Source: Lanius collurio
Lineage: Eukaryota; Chordata; Aves; Passeriformes; Laniidae
Assembly: GCA_020086605.1 (NCBI GenBank)
Contig: JACBWW010000022.1
Location: 3,835,244 to 3,899,243 of the forward strand
Direction of reading: 5' to 3'
DNA length: 64,000 nt
A program made the translations under genes and the position numbers. Numbering within the stretch: the first letter of the stretch is position 1; each line of letters begins with the position of its first letter. Under the pieces are notes generated by a model. It was given only the letters and a program-made list of their open reading frames with translations. It had not been told where the DNA came from and ran no database searches. Below, piece after piece: positions 25,101 to 37,100 of this stretch.

Positions 25101-28100
25101 AGCAAATGCTATATAGCACAATCATTGTTGGAAAGGGTGACTTAATTTTTGAATGTTTTATCTGTTATTTTGATCTGTGTTTCTCTAGGCCCCTACTTGT
25201 GATCCTTCAGGCTGTGACATGTCAAATGACAGTGAAAGTAACTTTCTGTTTAATGTTGCAGCAATCCTTGTAGTTGTACTGCAATGATAGTTACATATTT
25301 TCCACAATACATGGAAAGATGTAGTAGTTTTTAACACAGATTTGTGCTGTGCCGGTGGTGCCGTGGATGCATTTGTGTAGTCCTGGCCTGTGTTAGAACC
25401 ACCATTTATTGCTGTAAATGAATCCTGTCCTTGGCTGTGTGTGAGAGGCAGAACTCGTGGGTTGTGTGCATTTTACAGGCTATGGTTACACAGTCCTGCT
25501 GAGCTCTTTATTTAGAGGGTAATAATTGAGTCTGAACTCGAAGACCACTGCCCAGGTTAGATGACAGGCTGTCTACAAATCAGTAGTCTTGGAAAGGGCT
25601 CTCTCATTTTCAGGTGGGGTATTTGTTTTATGCACAATGATTATGGCTGAGTTTTGGGTTGAGTTTTCCTACTGTTCATATAAATGCAAGTGATAGCACA
25701 ATGATCTTATTCTGAGCAGGAAACTATTTTAATGTCACTTGACTTCTGACTTGTTCATCTAGTGTCTTTGTGCATATACTTTCATCAGAAACTTACTTCA
25801 TGTGGCAAAAAGTCCACAAATTTTAGTGCAGATATAGTGCTGACAGACTTCTGGGAAAATGTTACCAAGAATTCTTCTGCAAATCCCTGAGATCTTTATT
25901 GATATCAAGGCTCACAGATGCCTGAGCAAGCAAGTGTTCCCTCTGAACTTCTTGTTCTAAATCTATGTCTACCCCTCTATCATCACAAAAAATGCTGTCC
26001 TTTTATACAATCAATAGAAGATGTGTTTCATTTCTGTCATTCATGTTCTGATAGTTTCTATACAAAAGCAGGCAGAAAGCATTTTAGCAATGAAAATGTG
26101 AGCTGCTCTTTAGTTCTGTCATTTTAGAGCCAGTGAATGCCAGAGGAGTGAACAAGGACCAGGGTGGTTGTTCACAGCTCATTCTGCCAGGGACAGGCAA
26201 GGTGCATTGCCAGTTTGAGACCCAGGGGGTCAATGATCTCACCCAGCACATTGAATCCATTCCTATTTGCATGGCTTCCTGATGTAAAATACTAGTATTT
26301 ATTTCAAACATGAAGTGTCTGTAATAAACAATGCATGGAAATGCAGTTGTCCCCTGTAAAATGTAATAGGTCTTTCATGTCACTGAAGAGCAGCTGTCTG
26401 ATGACAATTTTTCAGAGTAAAGGGTTGAAATCATCAGGTCATTATTGTTTACCCAAAAAGCTGAATAATTTCACTCATAAAAAAAATGTTAGATCATATT
26501 AGGCATATAGGAGATATATTGATTGGATAAATTCTAAATTTTTGTATGAAATAAAAGGTTTTCCCCATGTAGTTCTTCTTAATTAAAGAAACTCCCAAAT
26601 TAATCTGAACAGTGTAATGATGACCAGAAGTCTATTTATTACTAATTCCCCAAATTGTGTCTTGCAGACTGTTATTGGTAGGACAGGCTTCCTGTAGTCT
26701 TTAGGTTTACAAATCTTTCAATTTGCTCACACCATAAAAGAAAGCAATGCAGATAGTGGTGTCTGTCATACTTGGGAATGGTTTAAATAGCCATTGTCCC
26801 TGGTGATGCTATATTGAATAAAATCTTTAGTTAGCAATGCTAGTTACAATTTTGTCATTATTTTCTAGGGTCCTTTAGAAAATGATGTGGTGGTACATGT
26901 GGCCCTGATAGCAGAAAGCCAGCGGTATGTATTTACTTTTGTTAAGTACCTAAATATTAAGGAAGGGTTGAACAATACATCTGAAATGGTGTAGAATAAA
27001 ATACTGCTACTTGTGTATATGTGCTGCCAAGAGAATTGTTAAAATTATTCTGTGATTTGTCATTAAATTTATCCGTATTTCATTTTTAGCCTCCAAGTTT
27101 TTCTGAACACATATGGAATCCAAACTCAGACCCCCCAGCAGGTGGAACCAATTCAGATATGGGCTCAGAAGGAACTTGTCAAAGTAAGGAATTCTGCATT
27201 TAAAATTATTAATCCATCTGTATATTTCTTTTGTAAAAATAAGGATTTATATAAAGCTATTACCCTTGTGTTTCCCTAAGCTGTTACCTACATTTCTGTG
27301 TTCTCCTAATGCAGTTGCAAGGTGTGCTGGCACTGGAAGTTAGAGATGCTTGGAGCTTTCAGGGCAATGTGGGAGCCCATGTGTTCTACATTATCTGACT
27401 AGGCTTATTGCCTGAGCCACTTTCAAAGCATAATGAATGAATAATAAAATTTTAGTAATATTAGTAGGTTGGTAAACTAAATGAATCTTGATGGAAAAAC
27501 AAGCAAATGAGCAGTAGTCAAAGATATGTGTTAAAGCAGTAGGCACAAACCATCAAAGGATTTTACAGTGCAGTCCCTGTAACAGGCATTATCCACATCT
27601 CTGTCACTGTTTATCCTTGGATTGACTATATCCAGGAAGTTTTGGTTTTGAAATCTATTTTGGTTTAACTCTTTAGCTAAGCACATTTAAAATCCCACAG
27701 TCAGAAATTACTGGGATGAAGGATCATCTTCAGGATCCCCTTCATCCTCCCTGAAGGCCTTGTTTTCTATAAGGGCAAGAAGTCTCCTGAGGGACAAGTA
27801 CATCCTTACAGTCCTAGGCTGGCCCTTCTACTCCTGTTTGAAGATCAGGCCCACAAAGCTCCTGTCTGACCTTGTGTTGTGCAGTCTCCCACCAGAGCCA
27901 TGGATGTCTGGGGGCAGTGCAGGGACACACTGTCAGCCCTGAGGTGCCAGCTGCAGGACAGACCACTCACCCTGTGGGGCTCTCCCTCACAAATCAGGTC
28001 ACATGGCCAATGCCATGATCTGTACCAGGAGTCTGTAGCACACAGGGAAAAGTAAACCGAGAAATAGAGAATATAGCAACACATTTCAGGTTTCTTGAGT

Positions 28101-31100
28101 TCACAAGGATAACAGATGTACTAAACCTGGCTGTGGCCTATTCAGAAAAATGCTGACCCTAAATAATGGCTGCCACTAACACCTGAGAAGTACTGAAACA
28201 GAGAGAAGAGAAATATCCATGTTCCCATTCATCCTTGTTCATTTCTGAACCCATTTTTACTCACTAGCTTTCATGATAATATATTCCAAAATATGTTCTC
28301 TTTGTCTGTATCTGTCCTGAAATTCTGTACCTGAAACTTTGGTTTAACAAATGACTACTCCATAACTTTACCATAGAAGTATACATTGTCTCTGTCATCC
28401 ATCACTTCTTTGGTTTCTCTGATGAAAAGATGAGACCTGCATTAAGTTTTGTTATCAATTAAATTCCAATCTATGAAAATGTTTGTGTTAGGATTTATTT
28501 TTCTAAAGCTGTTGAGACATCTGGCAATTCTGACACTTCCCTTATCCTTGTGATGGGTAGGTACATCTGCCTCATCAAAATTTACTTTTCAAAGAATGCC
28601 AAAAAAAATATTAAGTCATCTGATTCTCTTCCTAATGGGCTTCTAGTAAAGGCTCTGCCTGAGCTGTGAAGTAGAGAGAGTGTCTTGGGTGTTATGAGGA
28701 CTGGGTTTGATCTCTGGGCTTATGCCAATAACCAGTATGAACCAAAAAGCAAACAAACAAAAACTCCTGGTAGTATTTGTCATCCTTTGTGGGGAGTGGA
28801 AGCCAATGATGGAGAAGTCATTGTATTTTGGGGAATAGAAGGCTGATCCATTGAAAATAATGGATCTCAGTATTTCCCACTCTGATGCTGTCAGTTCTAA
28901 GGAGTATTTCATTTAATTAGAAATATTTGAACTGCTCTAGTAACACATGATAACAGTTTAAATCTCTGGACTTATTAACAGGCATGTGTCCAAAAAAGTG
29001 CTGTAAAACAAATGAATGGGGATTGAAAGTAGAACTTGAAGTCAAGTAAACATATCCACAAAGTGGAGAGAGAAAGAAGAGATAAACAATAAAATGGGAC
29101 AGGACACACCTAATACATAGGAAAATGTACATCTGGAGTGGAAGTAAAGCACAGGAGAGGAGCAGAATACCTCTGGCATGAACTGAGAGGAGGAAAGGGA
29201 GCACAGAAACAGATGGTGTGCAAGGCCACTGCAGTTTGGTTCATGCTCATAAATCAACCCAACAGCCCAGTCTGCTTTCACAGCTATTTCTTGCTATTAG
29301 CAGCTTTAGTAATCCAGAATTGAGGGCTTTTTTAATAAAAAACCAAAGGTACTTGAAGCAGCTGGGCTTGAATGAAGCTGTGCATTGTTCAGTGCCTGGT
29401 GCTGAATCTGAGCTTTGGTTGTAACAGATCAGGATGGAGAACTATCCCTAGAAGAGGAAACTGCTTTAGTAGCCTGTGTGTAAACATGAGGCCTCAAGCT
29501 AAAGAGTCTTCAAGGAGAAGAGACAATGTTCCAATGCTAATGCAGTTCTGCTTTTGTTAAGAAAGCATTTTATGTTCTGCATTCCAGCAAAATGCAGGTC
29601 CTTTTAGTGTTAAATTGCCCTGTCTACTGCCATTCTTCCAGTGTCCCTTATTTCTCCCAAAGAGGTTCAGCATTGTTTGGCTTTGCTAAGCACAGATGGG
29701 TTGTTGAAAGCTATCAGTGTCCTGATGTCTCCATCCTTTCCCACTTGAACACTGTTCCTTACTCTGGATGAACAGGTCATGGGGGTAATTTTGTTTATTT
29801 TCTTTTTTAAATTGTTCTTGGTATTAAGGCAGAATTGTGGGCAGGATCAGGAAAGGCCCCAAGTTGACAGCAATAGAAAGCTATTGAGTGTAATGTTTGT
29901 TCAAGTGTTTTGCTTTCATTGGCTTCTGAATTATCTTCCTATAACATAAAGAAAGCTTGAACTTCAGAAAATGTTCAGAATTCTGAGTATTCTGCAGTAA
30001 GGATGGGTTTCTTACCTAAAACAGGCCAAATAAAGAAAAATTACATCTTTCAGTCAGGTTTAACTGATACGTTTCTACTTTATTGCTCAGAGATTAGTTG
30101 TTTTCTTACGTGTTTATTCTCATACACTGTAATAAATGAAGATTATTTTTGCAAAACTGTATCAGTTGAAGTAATGCTAGGCATACATAACTCTAATAAG
30201 AATCAAGCTATGAATAATGAGATAATTCCCTCTTGCTTGTGTTGCTGATGCATTAATTTTCCAGATTTGTACTAAAATTTGAATAAAGATCTTGAATAAG
30301 AATCTTTAAAGGATTCTGAAATTACTCTTTTACTTATGTATCCACACTGGAAAAGCATTACAGAAGGCAAATTCAGCTAGCCAATAAATGCAAACGATCC
30401 TTTAAAAAACTTTTTCAATAAGCAATTTGAAAAATCAATAAATATTTTACTTATATAGAAAAGTAAAGTAATAGGAACAAGAAATTAAAAATAAGGCCTA
30501 ATATAGGAAACAAGAAGTGCTTTTAAAAAAACAAAACCTGAATAGAAGTAATAGCCACATTTTCTGAATCGTTTTCTAATCAAAGCAGACTGCACACAAC
30601 CTTCTTTGTGAGATGTGGCAGAAGCATGAGAAAGGCTGGTATCTAGGTTTTTATCAGTTTTCATGGTTCTTTCTCACAGGCTTACTTCCATTTGGGAGTC
30701 AATGAGAAACTGGGATTATCTGGAAGACCTGACAGACCCATAGGATGCCTTGGGACATCAAAGGTTGTTGCAAGAAAAGTTTATATTCTTGTTATTGCTA
30801 TATATTTAGATAAACATTTAGTCTCTGTATGATTTTAAGTAGAAGTGAAATGTAGTGTTATTTTATGCATATATCTGACTTTCAAGTCCTTGTATTTGGC
30901 CCTTATGAATGTTTTAAAGAAAAGATAAATGGAAGTTTTCTCTCTCAACAGATTTATCGAATACTAGGGAAGACTGTAGTTTGCTACTCCATCATTTTTG
31001 ATCTCAGTGATTTCTACATGTCTCAGGATGTTATGATGTTGATTGATGACATTAAGGTATTTGTAACTTCTCATCTGAGTAACTGACAAAAACAGTCTGT

Positions 31101-34100
31101 AGAAGAATAAACTGTGTAGTCTGATAAAACAGAAGACTGAAGGGGGAACACAGTACAGTGTGTATCGTTGTACTACTTGCAGCTAGAAAGTGTATGAGAC
31201 ACAAATCCTGTCAGCCCAGTGTGAGTTCTTGTGAGTATCTCTGTGTGACAAAAAACTGCCCCCAGAGTGATTGGGAGTGCTTTAGGGCAGCAGCAAATTA
31301 TCATTTGTTTCTTCAGGAGAACAAATGTTCTTGGCTGAAAAAAGGAACAAGACTGCTGTTTACAGGAAATAGGAAAGCCTTACCTGGAGGAAACACTACA
31401 TTTTTTTGCACTAATCTTAAAACCTGTCCCCCTTCCCTGTAATGTCAGCAGCAGTGCAGAGCTCACCTGCCACGCACCCTGGGCTGGAGCAGCGGTGTCA
31501 GTGCAGAAGGTGGCCCTGGTGATTGCATGCCCTGGTGATTGCATGCCCTGGCATTCAAGCCCTGGATCCCCTCAGACCCTTTCTAGGTCGTTGCCTGTAG
31601 TTCAGAGCACTGCACTGTCTCGTGGTTTGCCCTCTGGTCCATACATTTGCTCAGGACTATTTTCAGAACACTTAGGAAGTAGCAGGGCTTGACAGCAGCT
31701 TGTTGGTACAGAAATCTGTTGGTGCTTTAGTAGCTAAGGTGTTTTTAACCTGTTGGGGTTTTCAGGGCTGTAGGTCAGAAGACCTGTACTGTCTTGTACT
31801 GTGTGTTCTGGTAGGGTGTGCTTGTTGTGTTGTTTGGGACTTTTTGTGAGTGACATTCTTTGCTGCCCAGAACGCCCTGCAGTTCATTAAGCAGTACTGG
31901 AAAATGCACGGCCGGCCCCTGTTCGTGGTACTGATCCGGGAAGACAACATAAGGTAGGGAGAGAGAAAAGCAGGATTTGCAGTGTGGGATTTACCTAACT
32001 GCAAGATTAATGGAATTCTGTTTCAAATTTCAGAGGGAGCAGATTCAGTCCTATATTAGATATGCTGGCAGCCTTTAGAAAGGGAATGGTTGGAGGAGTG
32101 AAGGTTCATGTTGACAGAGTACAGGTAAGATGTTTCTCCTGACTGTTGGGTTCTTACCTCCTGGTACTGGTACATGTATTCTTGCTACTTTTGGGGTTTA
32201 TGTGACTTCCAAAGATTTTATTTAGTTTCATAAAAGTGAGGAGTCAAGACTCAAGACATTTGGTACTATTTGTTTTGTCTCAACAGAAACATGGGTTTAT
32301 TTGAATTCCTTTTGATGAGTCTTTTGAAAGTCATAAACTTCACAGAGGATTTTCAGAAGGGAAAAGGGTGTTTTTTGTTAGGCAATCTTGTGAAATTACT
32401 ACCAAAGGATAAAGCCATGGTGTCAAGCACTGAGGGATTTCTTTTGATTAGGTAATCACAGAGGGGAAAAAAAGGTGCTTCACATATATTAAAATTCTTA
32501 CAAGAACTAAGACGCAGTTTTAACATCTTTGCTGTTTGAATGAATCTCAAAGCAGGAGCATTCCTTCATTAAAATGTGAAAATTACCAAGACAGGTGCTG
32601 ATTTTACATAGTCCTATGTGCTAGTTAATCTTAGTTTACACCTATTGAACTATCATGGGTTTTTTAAGAAAGAAGACTAAAGACAGAGTAATGACTTCTT
32701 GTTCTCTAGAAAATCATTAATTTGTAGAAGAACTGGGTCATTTGTAAAGGAAATGCTCCTAGCTATGGTGGTTTAAGATATCCTTGGAATCTTTGTATTT
32801 TTGTGTTTCTCCTGATCACACATAGGTCATGTAGTCTCTCCTGGTACCACTAACTCTTCCTATAGCAAATGCCATTACTGCCTGTGGAAAACCTGTCATT
32901 TGGCTGCAGGGTTGTTGTTGTGGTTTGGTTGTTTGTTTTTGGTTTTTTTTTTTAATTTAACTGTAATGACTTTCTTGCCTTGCAAGAAAGATTTATCAGA
33001 CATTTCTCCATCTACCTGTGTCCCTATTTTAAGCACTAAACTGGACAGCCTTCCATACTCACTGACCTTTTCTAATATAGTAATTAAGGAGGAGTTTTAA
33101 AGGGTTTAAGGTGTTGACAGCCACTGGTCTTTGCTTTATTTGTTAGCCATTAAAAAGAACACATGGGAAAACTACAAACAAATGTTTGTTTGGCTTGAAG
33201 GCCAGTGCAGATGATGGTGGGTGGCTTTCCTGCTGGGATACCGTGTGCTTGCTCCGGCAGAACGGAAATCTGAACTGGAATCTCTGTCTTACTGCACAGT
33301 TGTCACATTTTATTAAGTCTTGTTTCATTATAGGGGAGGATTTGGGGAAAAGAACATGGGCCATGTCTAATTCATGGCCTTTTCTTGAATAATTCATTTA
33401 TTCCAACAAAATATATATTGATCTTTGTCAGTTGTATTCAGCTCCTTCCTTTAGGTGCACATGTTAAACATGTCTAGAGAGAATCTGTCTCTCTAATTGG
33501 GTGAATGCTCTTCTTTCCTGTAAAATATACCAAATCTGATTTAATTTAAGATTTTTTACGCTCAGATTTGTAGCTCTTTTCTGACTTTTACCTTCATTGT
33601 CATCATGTGTTCAAGCAGATGTGCATGGCAAAGAATGAATGGCACCAGCAATAAAAGCAAAGCAGGGTTTTTATATTCTGTCATCTCAGAGTGTAACAGA
33701 TCAATGTTTTACTGCAACTCATGTACAATGAAAATGGAATATAAAAGTTCACCAAACACACTCAGTTGTATTTAGCTAATGAGAATCATCAAAAGCAGTC
33801 TTAAAAATGCTGTAGTACAATCCTTTCCCCTGGCAGTAGATAAATAGGGAATTCATATAAATGCAGAGTAAGTGAATTGTAATGACTACATCAGATAAAT
33901 GCAACACTGAGTTTCAGGTGTGTAATCTTTTGAGATGGAAGTATTTGTAAGCTGCATTTGATGTGCAAACTTAGGCCAGGCCTGCTTCGATTGGGGAATG
34001 AATACAGTGTGGAAATGCTCTTTGTAGTGTTTGCCTGAAACATCAGTGAAGTGACAGGAAAACTGCCCAGCCTTCAGCCATCCCTGCAATAATGAGCACT

Positions 34101-37100
34101 GGGATCAGAACATGGGGCCTGTACAGGACTCTGAGGAATGCACATTCTCCATCTCAAGTGTTTTCATCAGACCTGTATTTTGCGGGGTGGGCATTGCCTG
34201 ATGAAGCTGGACAGGGCAAAAGAGCAACAGAACACACCCCAAAAGGAGACAGCAGCCCCAGGAGACTTCTGCTGTCTTAACCTGTCTTTTTCCTCATGAA
34301 AGAGGGAAGATACTCTGAAGGTGTAAAAATATTTGGAACTGTAGATAAACAAGCTACTTTCTCAATGGAAACCACCAGCAACATATTGAGATGAAAAGAT
34401 AGCTATATAGTTACGTACACATTTTAAAATTTGTTTTCAATTTTATATTTCAGACATTAATATCTGGAGCAGTTGTTGAGCAGCTTGACTTCCTAAGAAT
34501 CACTGAAACAGAAGAGTAAGGCTATGTGTAAATAGTAGTGATGACTTATTTGATAATTAAAATATTGTCTGAACTATAAAGAAATTAAATACTTATTTTT
34601 CAGGGCTCCTGTATTTAAGAGTTTGGAGGAGCTGGATCTTCCAAAACATTCAAAAGTCAAGAGACAATCTAGTACTCCCAATGCTTCTGAACTTGAGCAG
34701 CAACCAGATGTAAATATTAATGACTGGAAAAACAAGTCAACATATGAGATCCTGCAGAAACTTAATGTAAGAAAACCTGATAAAAGTACAGTGTAACTTC
34801 ATTCTCATGAAATAAGAAATTCTGTGCTGATACTCTTTTTACCAGCAGCCTACTTAGATCAGCATGATCAGTGTGGTGGCACAGCTAATAAAATAAAATG
34901 TCTGAAGTTCCTTTTCATACTCAGGGAATCTTACCCTTTATCTTATCACAGAACTTCCTGGCCCTTCACGTGTAACTGTTGGCTCTCAATTCTCCCAGCT
35001 GCCCCAATCATCCTTGGTGCCAATGACCACCTAGGAGGGCATCCATTTGTCATGTGTCTTAAGAATAGATATTTTATTGACAAACTGCAGTTCAAAAGAC
35101 TTAAGCAATGGGTATTCACTTGGATGGACTGGGAACTTCTTACTGGCATCAAGGGATAGTTGCAATCTGGCATTTTGCCTGCATCTAGAGGAAAACTACC
35201 AGTAACTGTTCTGGATCTAGTGTTTGATACACAAATTATTCTGCTTGGTTCCCAGTTTCATTACAAGCATTCCTGCTGTAAATGACAGGACCTGAGAATG
35301 AAAAACCAGGAAACTTTTCCCAGGTCAAATTATTACAACTTAATATGATCCACAGAGAAGCTTCTCTGCAAGCCACAGAGGCTTCTCTGCAAGCAGCAGT
35401 GATAAGGATACAGCATACATAGGGTACGGAAGAGTTGTGAAATCCTCTTGAAAATAAAATATGTAGACTTTTCCTTAAATTGAAAAAAAAAAGGCCCTTT
35501 GGCATCATTTGAAATTTTTAATAGCTGTTCTGGTTTTGCTTCAGTGAAAATCTGAAGGCTATTTGTGATTCTGTTGTTGCTGTTTTTTATTTAAGGACTG
35601 CAATTGCCTGGCAAGTCAAGCGTTACTCTCGAGTATATTGCTTAAAAGGGAAGGGCCGAATTTTATCACCAAGGAAGGTAAGAGCTTCTTCCATTTGATT
35701 GTTCTGAGCATTGAGGAAGCAGCTGTATGTTGAGTTGCAATGAACATGAATAATAGCTGTGCATGCCAGCACTTGTGTAGCTGTTTTCTGTGCCATTTAA
35801 AGCAATTTCTGCGTTAAATGCAAATTGATGGCATGGTGGGGAATGAGCTGCTGGATGTATGAACTCTTTTAGATTGTTTGTAGGCCAGTGCTGTATCTAG
35901 TTGTAATTTTGAATGCATAGATTAGAAAATAAATAAGAGGACTTGACCTTACAAAGAAAAGCAAAACATAAGACAAGTCTATGTCTTTAACAGTGTGAAC
36001 TATATGAGGCTTTATACTGAATTTTTATTCTGCTTTGATGTAATCTGACTTCAGTTCAATGTATCTCTGAAACTCTGGTTTTGTATTATGGCTTTGTTTT
36101 AGAGCACAGGGTCTAAATTCCTGTAATATAATTCTGAAAAGGCTACTGAGACTTTGGGATTTTGTGTTGCAAAGTTTGGTATTTTATCTTTTTTTCCAAA
36201 GACTGCTTTTTAGCTACCTTTGTATATATGAATACTCCTCAGAAAAAGAGGGCTTACTAATCAAGCAGTGGGACTTCCCACCTCCTGTTACAGAGCCCTG
36301 CTTCTTAATTTTCACATGAGAGGGCTGGCTCATGTAGAGAAGAGTTGTCATTTTGACATAAACACTCATTATATCTGTATTGCTATGTTAAAAATGTCAT
36401 AGAATCTATAGGACATCCTGAGTTGGAAGGGATCCACAAGGATCATCAAAATCAGCTCCTGGTTCTTCACAGGACACTCCAACAGTCCCCCTGTGTGCCT
36501 GAGCATTGTCCAAATGCTTCTTGAGCTCTGACAAGCTTGATGCTGTGCCCACTGCCCTGGGGAGCCTGTTCAGTGCCCAAGCCCCTTTGAGTGCAAAACC
36601 TTTTCCTGCTGTGCAAACTAAGCCTGCCCAGACTCAGCTTCAGCCGTTTCCTCGAGGCCTGTCACTGGTCACCAGAGTGAGAAGACCTAGTCCTGCCTCT
36701 CTGCTGTCCCTTTAGAGGTCCCTTCAGAGGATGCTGCAGACCACAGTGAGGTCTCTCCTCAGTCTCCTCTTCTCTGGCCTCAACCGGCCAAGTGACCTCG
36801 GCCACTCCTCACCTGGCTTCTCTGTTAGATCCTTCACAATCTTCCTGTGTCTCCTTTGGATACTTTCTAATGTCCTTTTAATTTCCTTCTGTTGTGGTGC
36901 CCAAAATGCACAAATGAATGGAAAGCCACATCAAGTGGATTAAGGCTGATAACCCAGTCCACTGGGGCAAGTCACAGTTGGAATATGCACATTAGGCCCA
37001 TGTAGCCTCTGAAGTGGCCTTTTTCACCAGTTACTTGGAGTGTTGTGAGGCTTTGGGAGCCTCAGGAGCTTTCTTTAGCCCTTTGTATGTTGTGTCCCTT

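Larger units (their letters stand above)
20190..26868 (+). other. PHKB intron 8 (6.7 kb, longest in the window)
   Basis: Contains a CR1 tail at about 20605-20735 and a 53-bp tandem duplication at 24271-24376, both listed. The rest is AT-rich with A- and T-runs (for example 23390-23405). The overlapping open frames near 24078-24613 come from the duplication and are not gene-like. Confidence 0.75.

Noticed and set aside
27047..27056. attctgtgat, a CR1-like terminal octamer just before exon E10
   Set aside because: No CR1 body precedes it; single short match likely by chance.
36506..36943. Two open frames of about 70 codons in intron 17
   Set aside because: They lie wholly inside a reverse-oriented CR1 fragment and are antisense to it.
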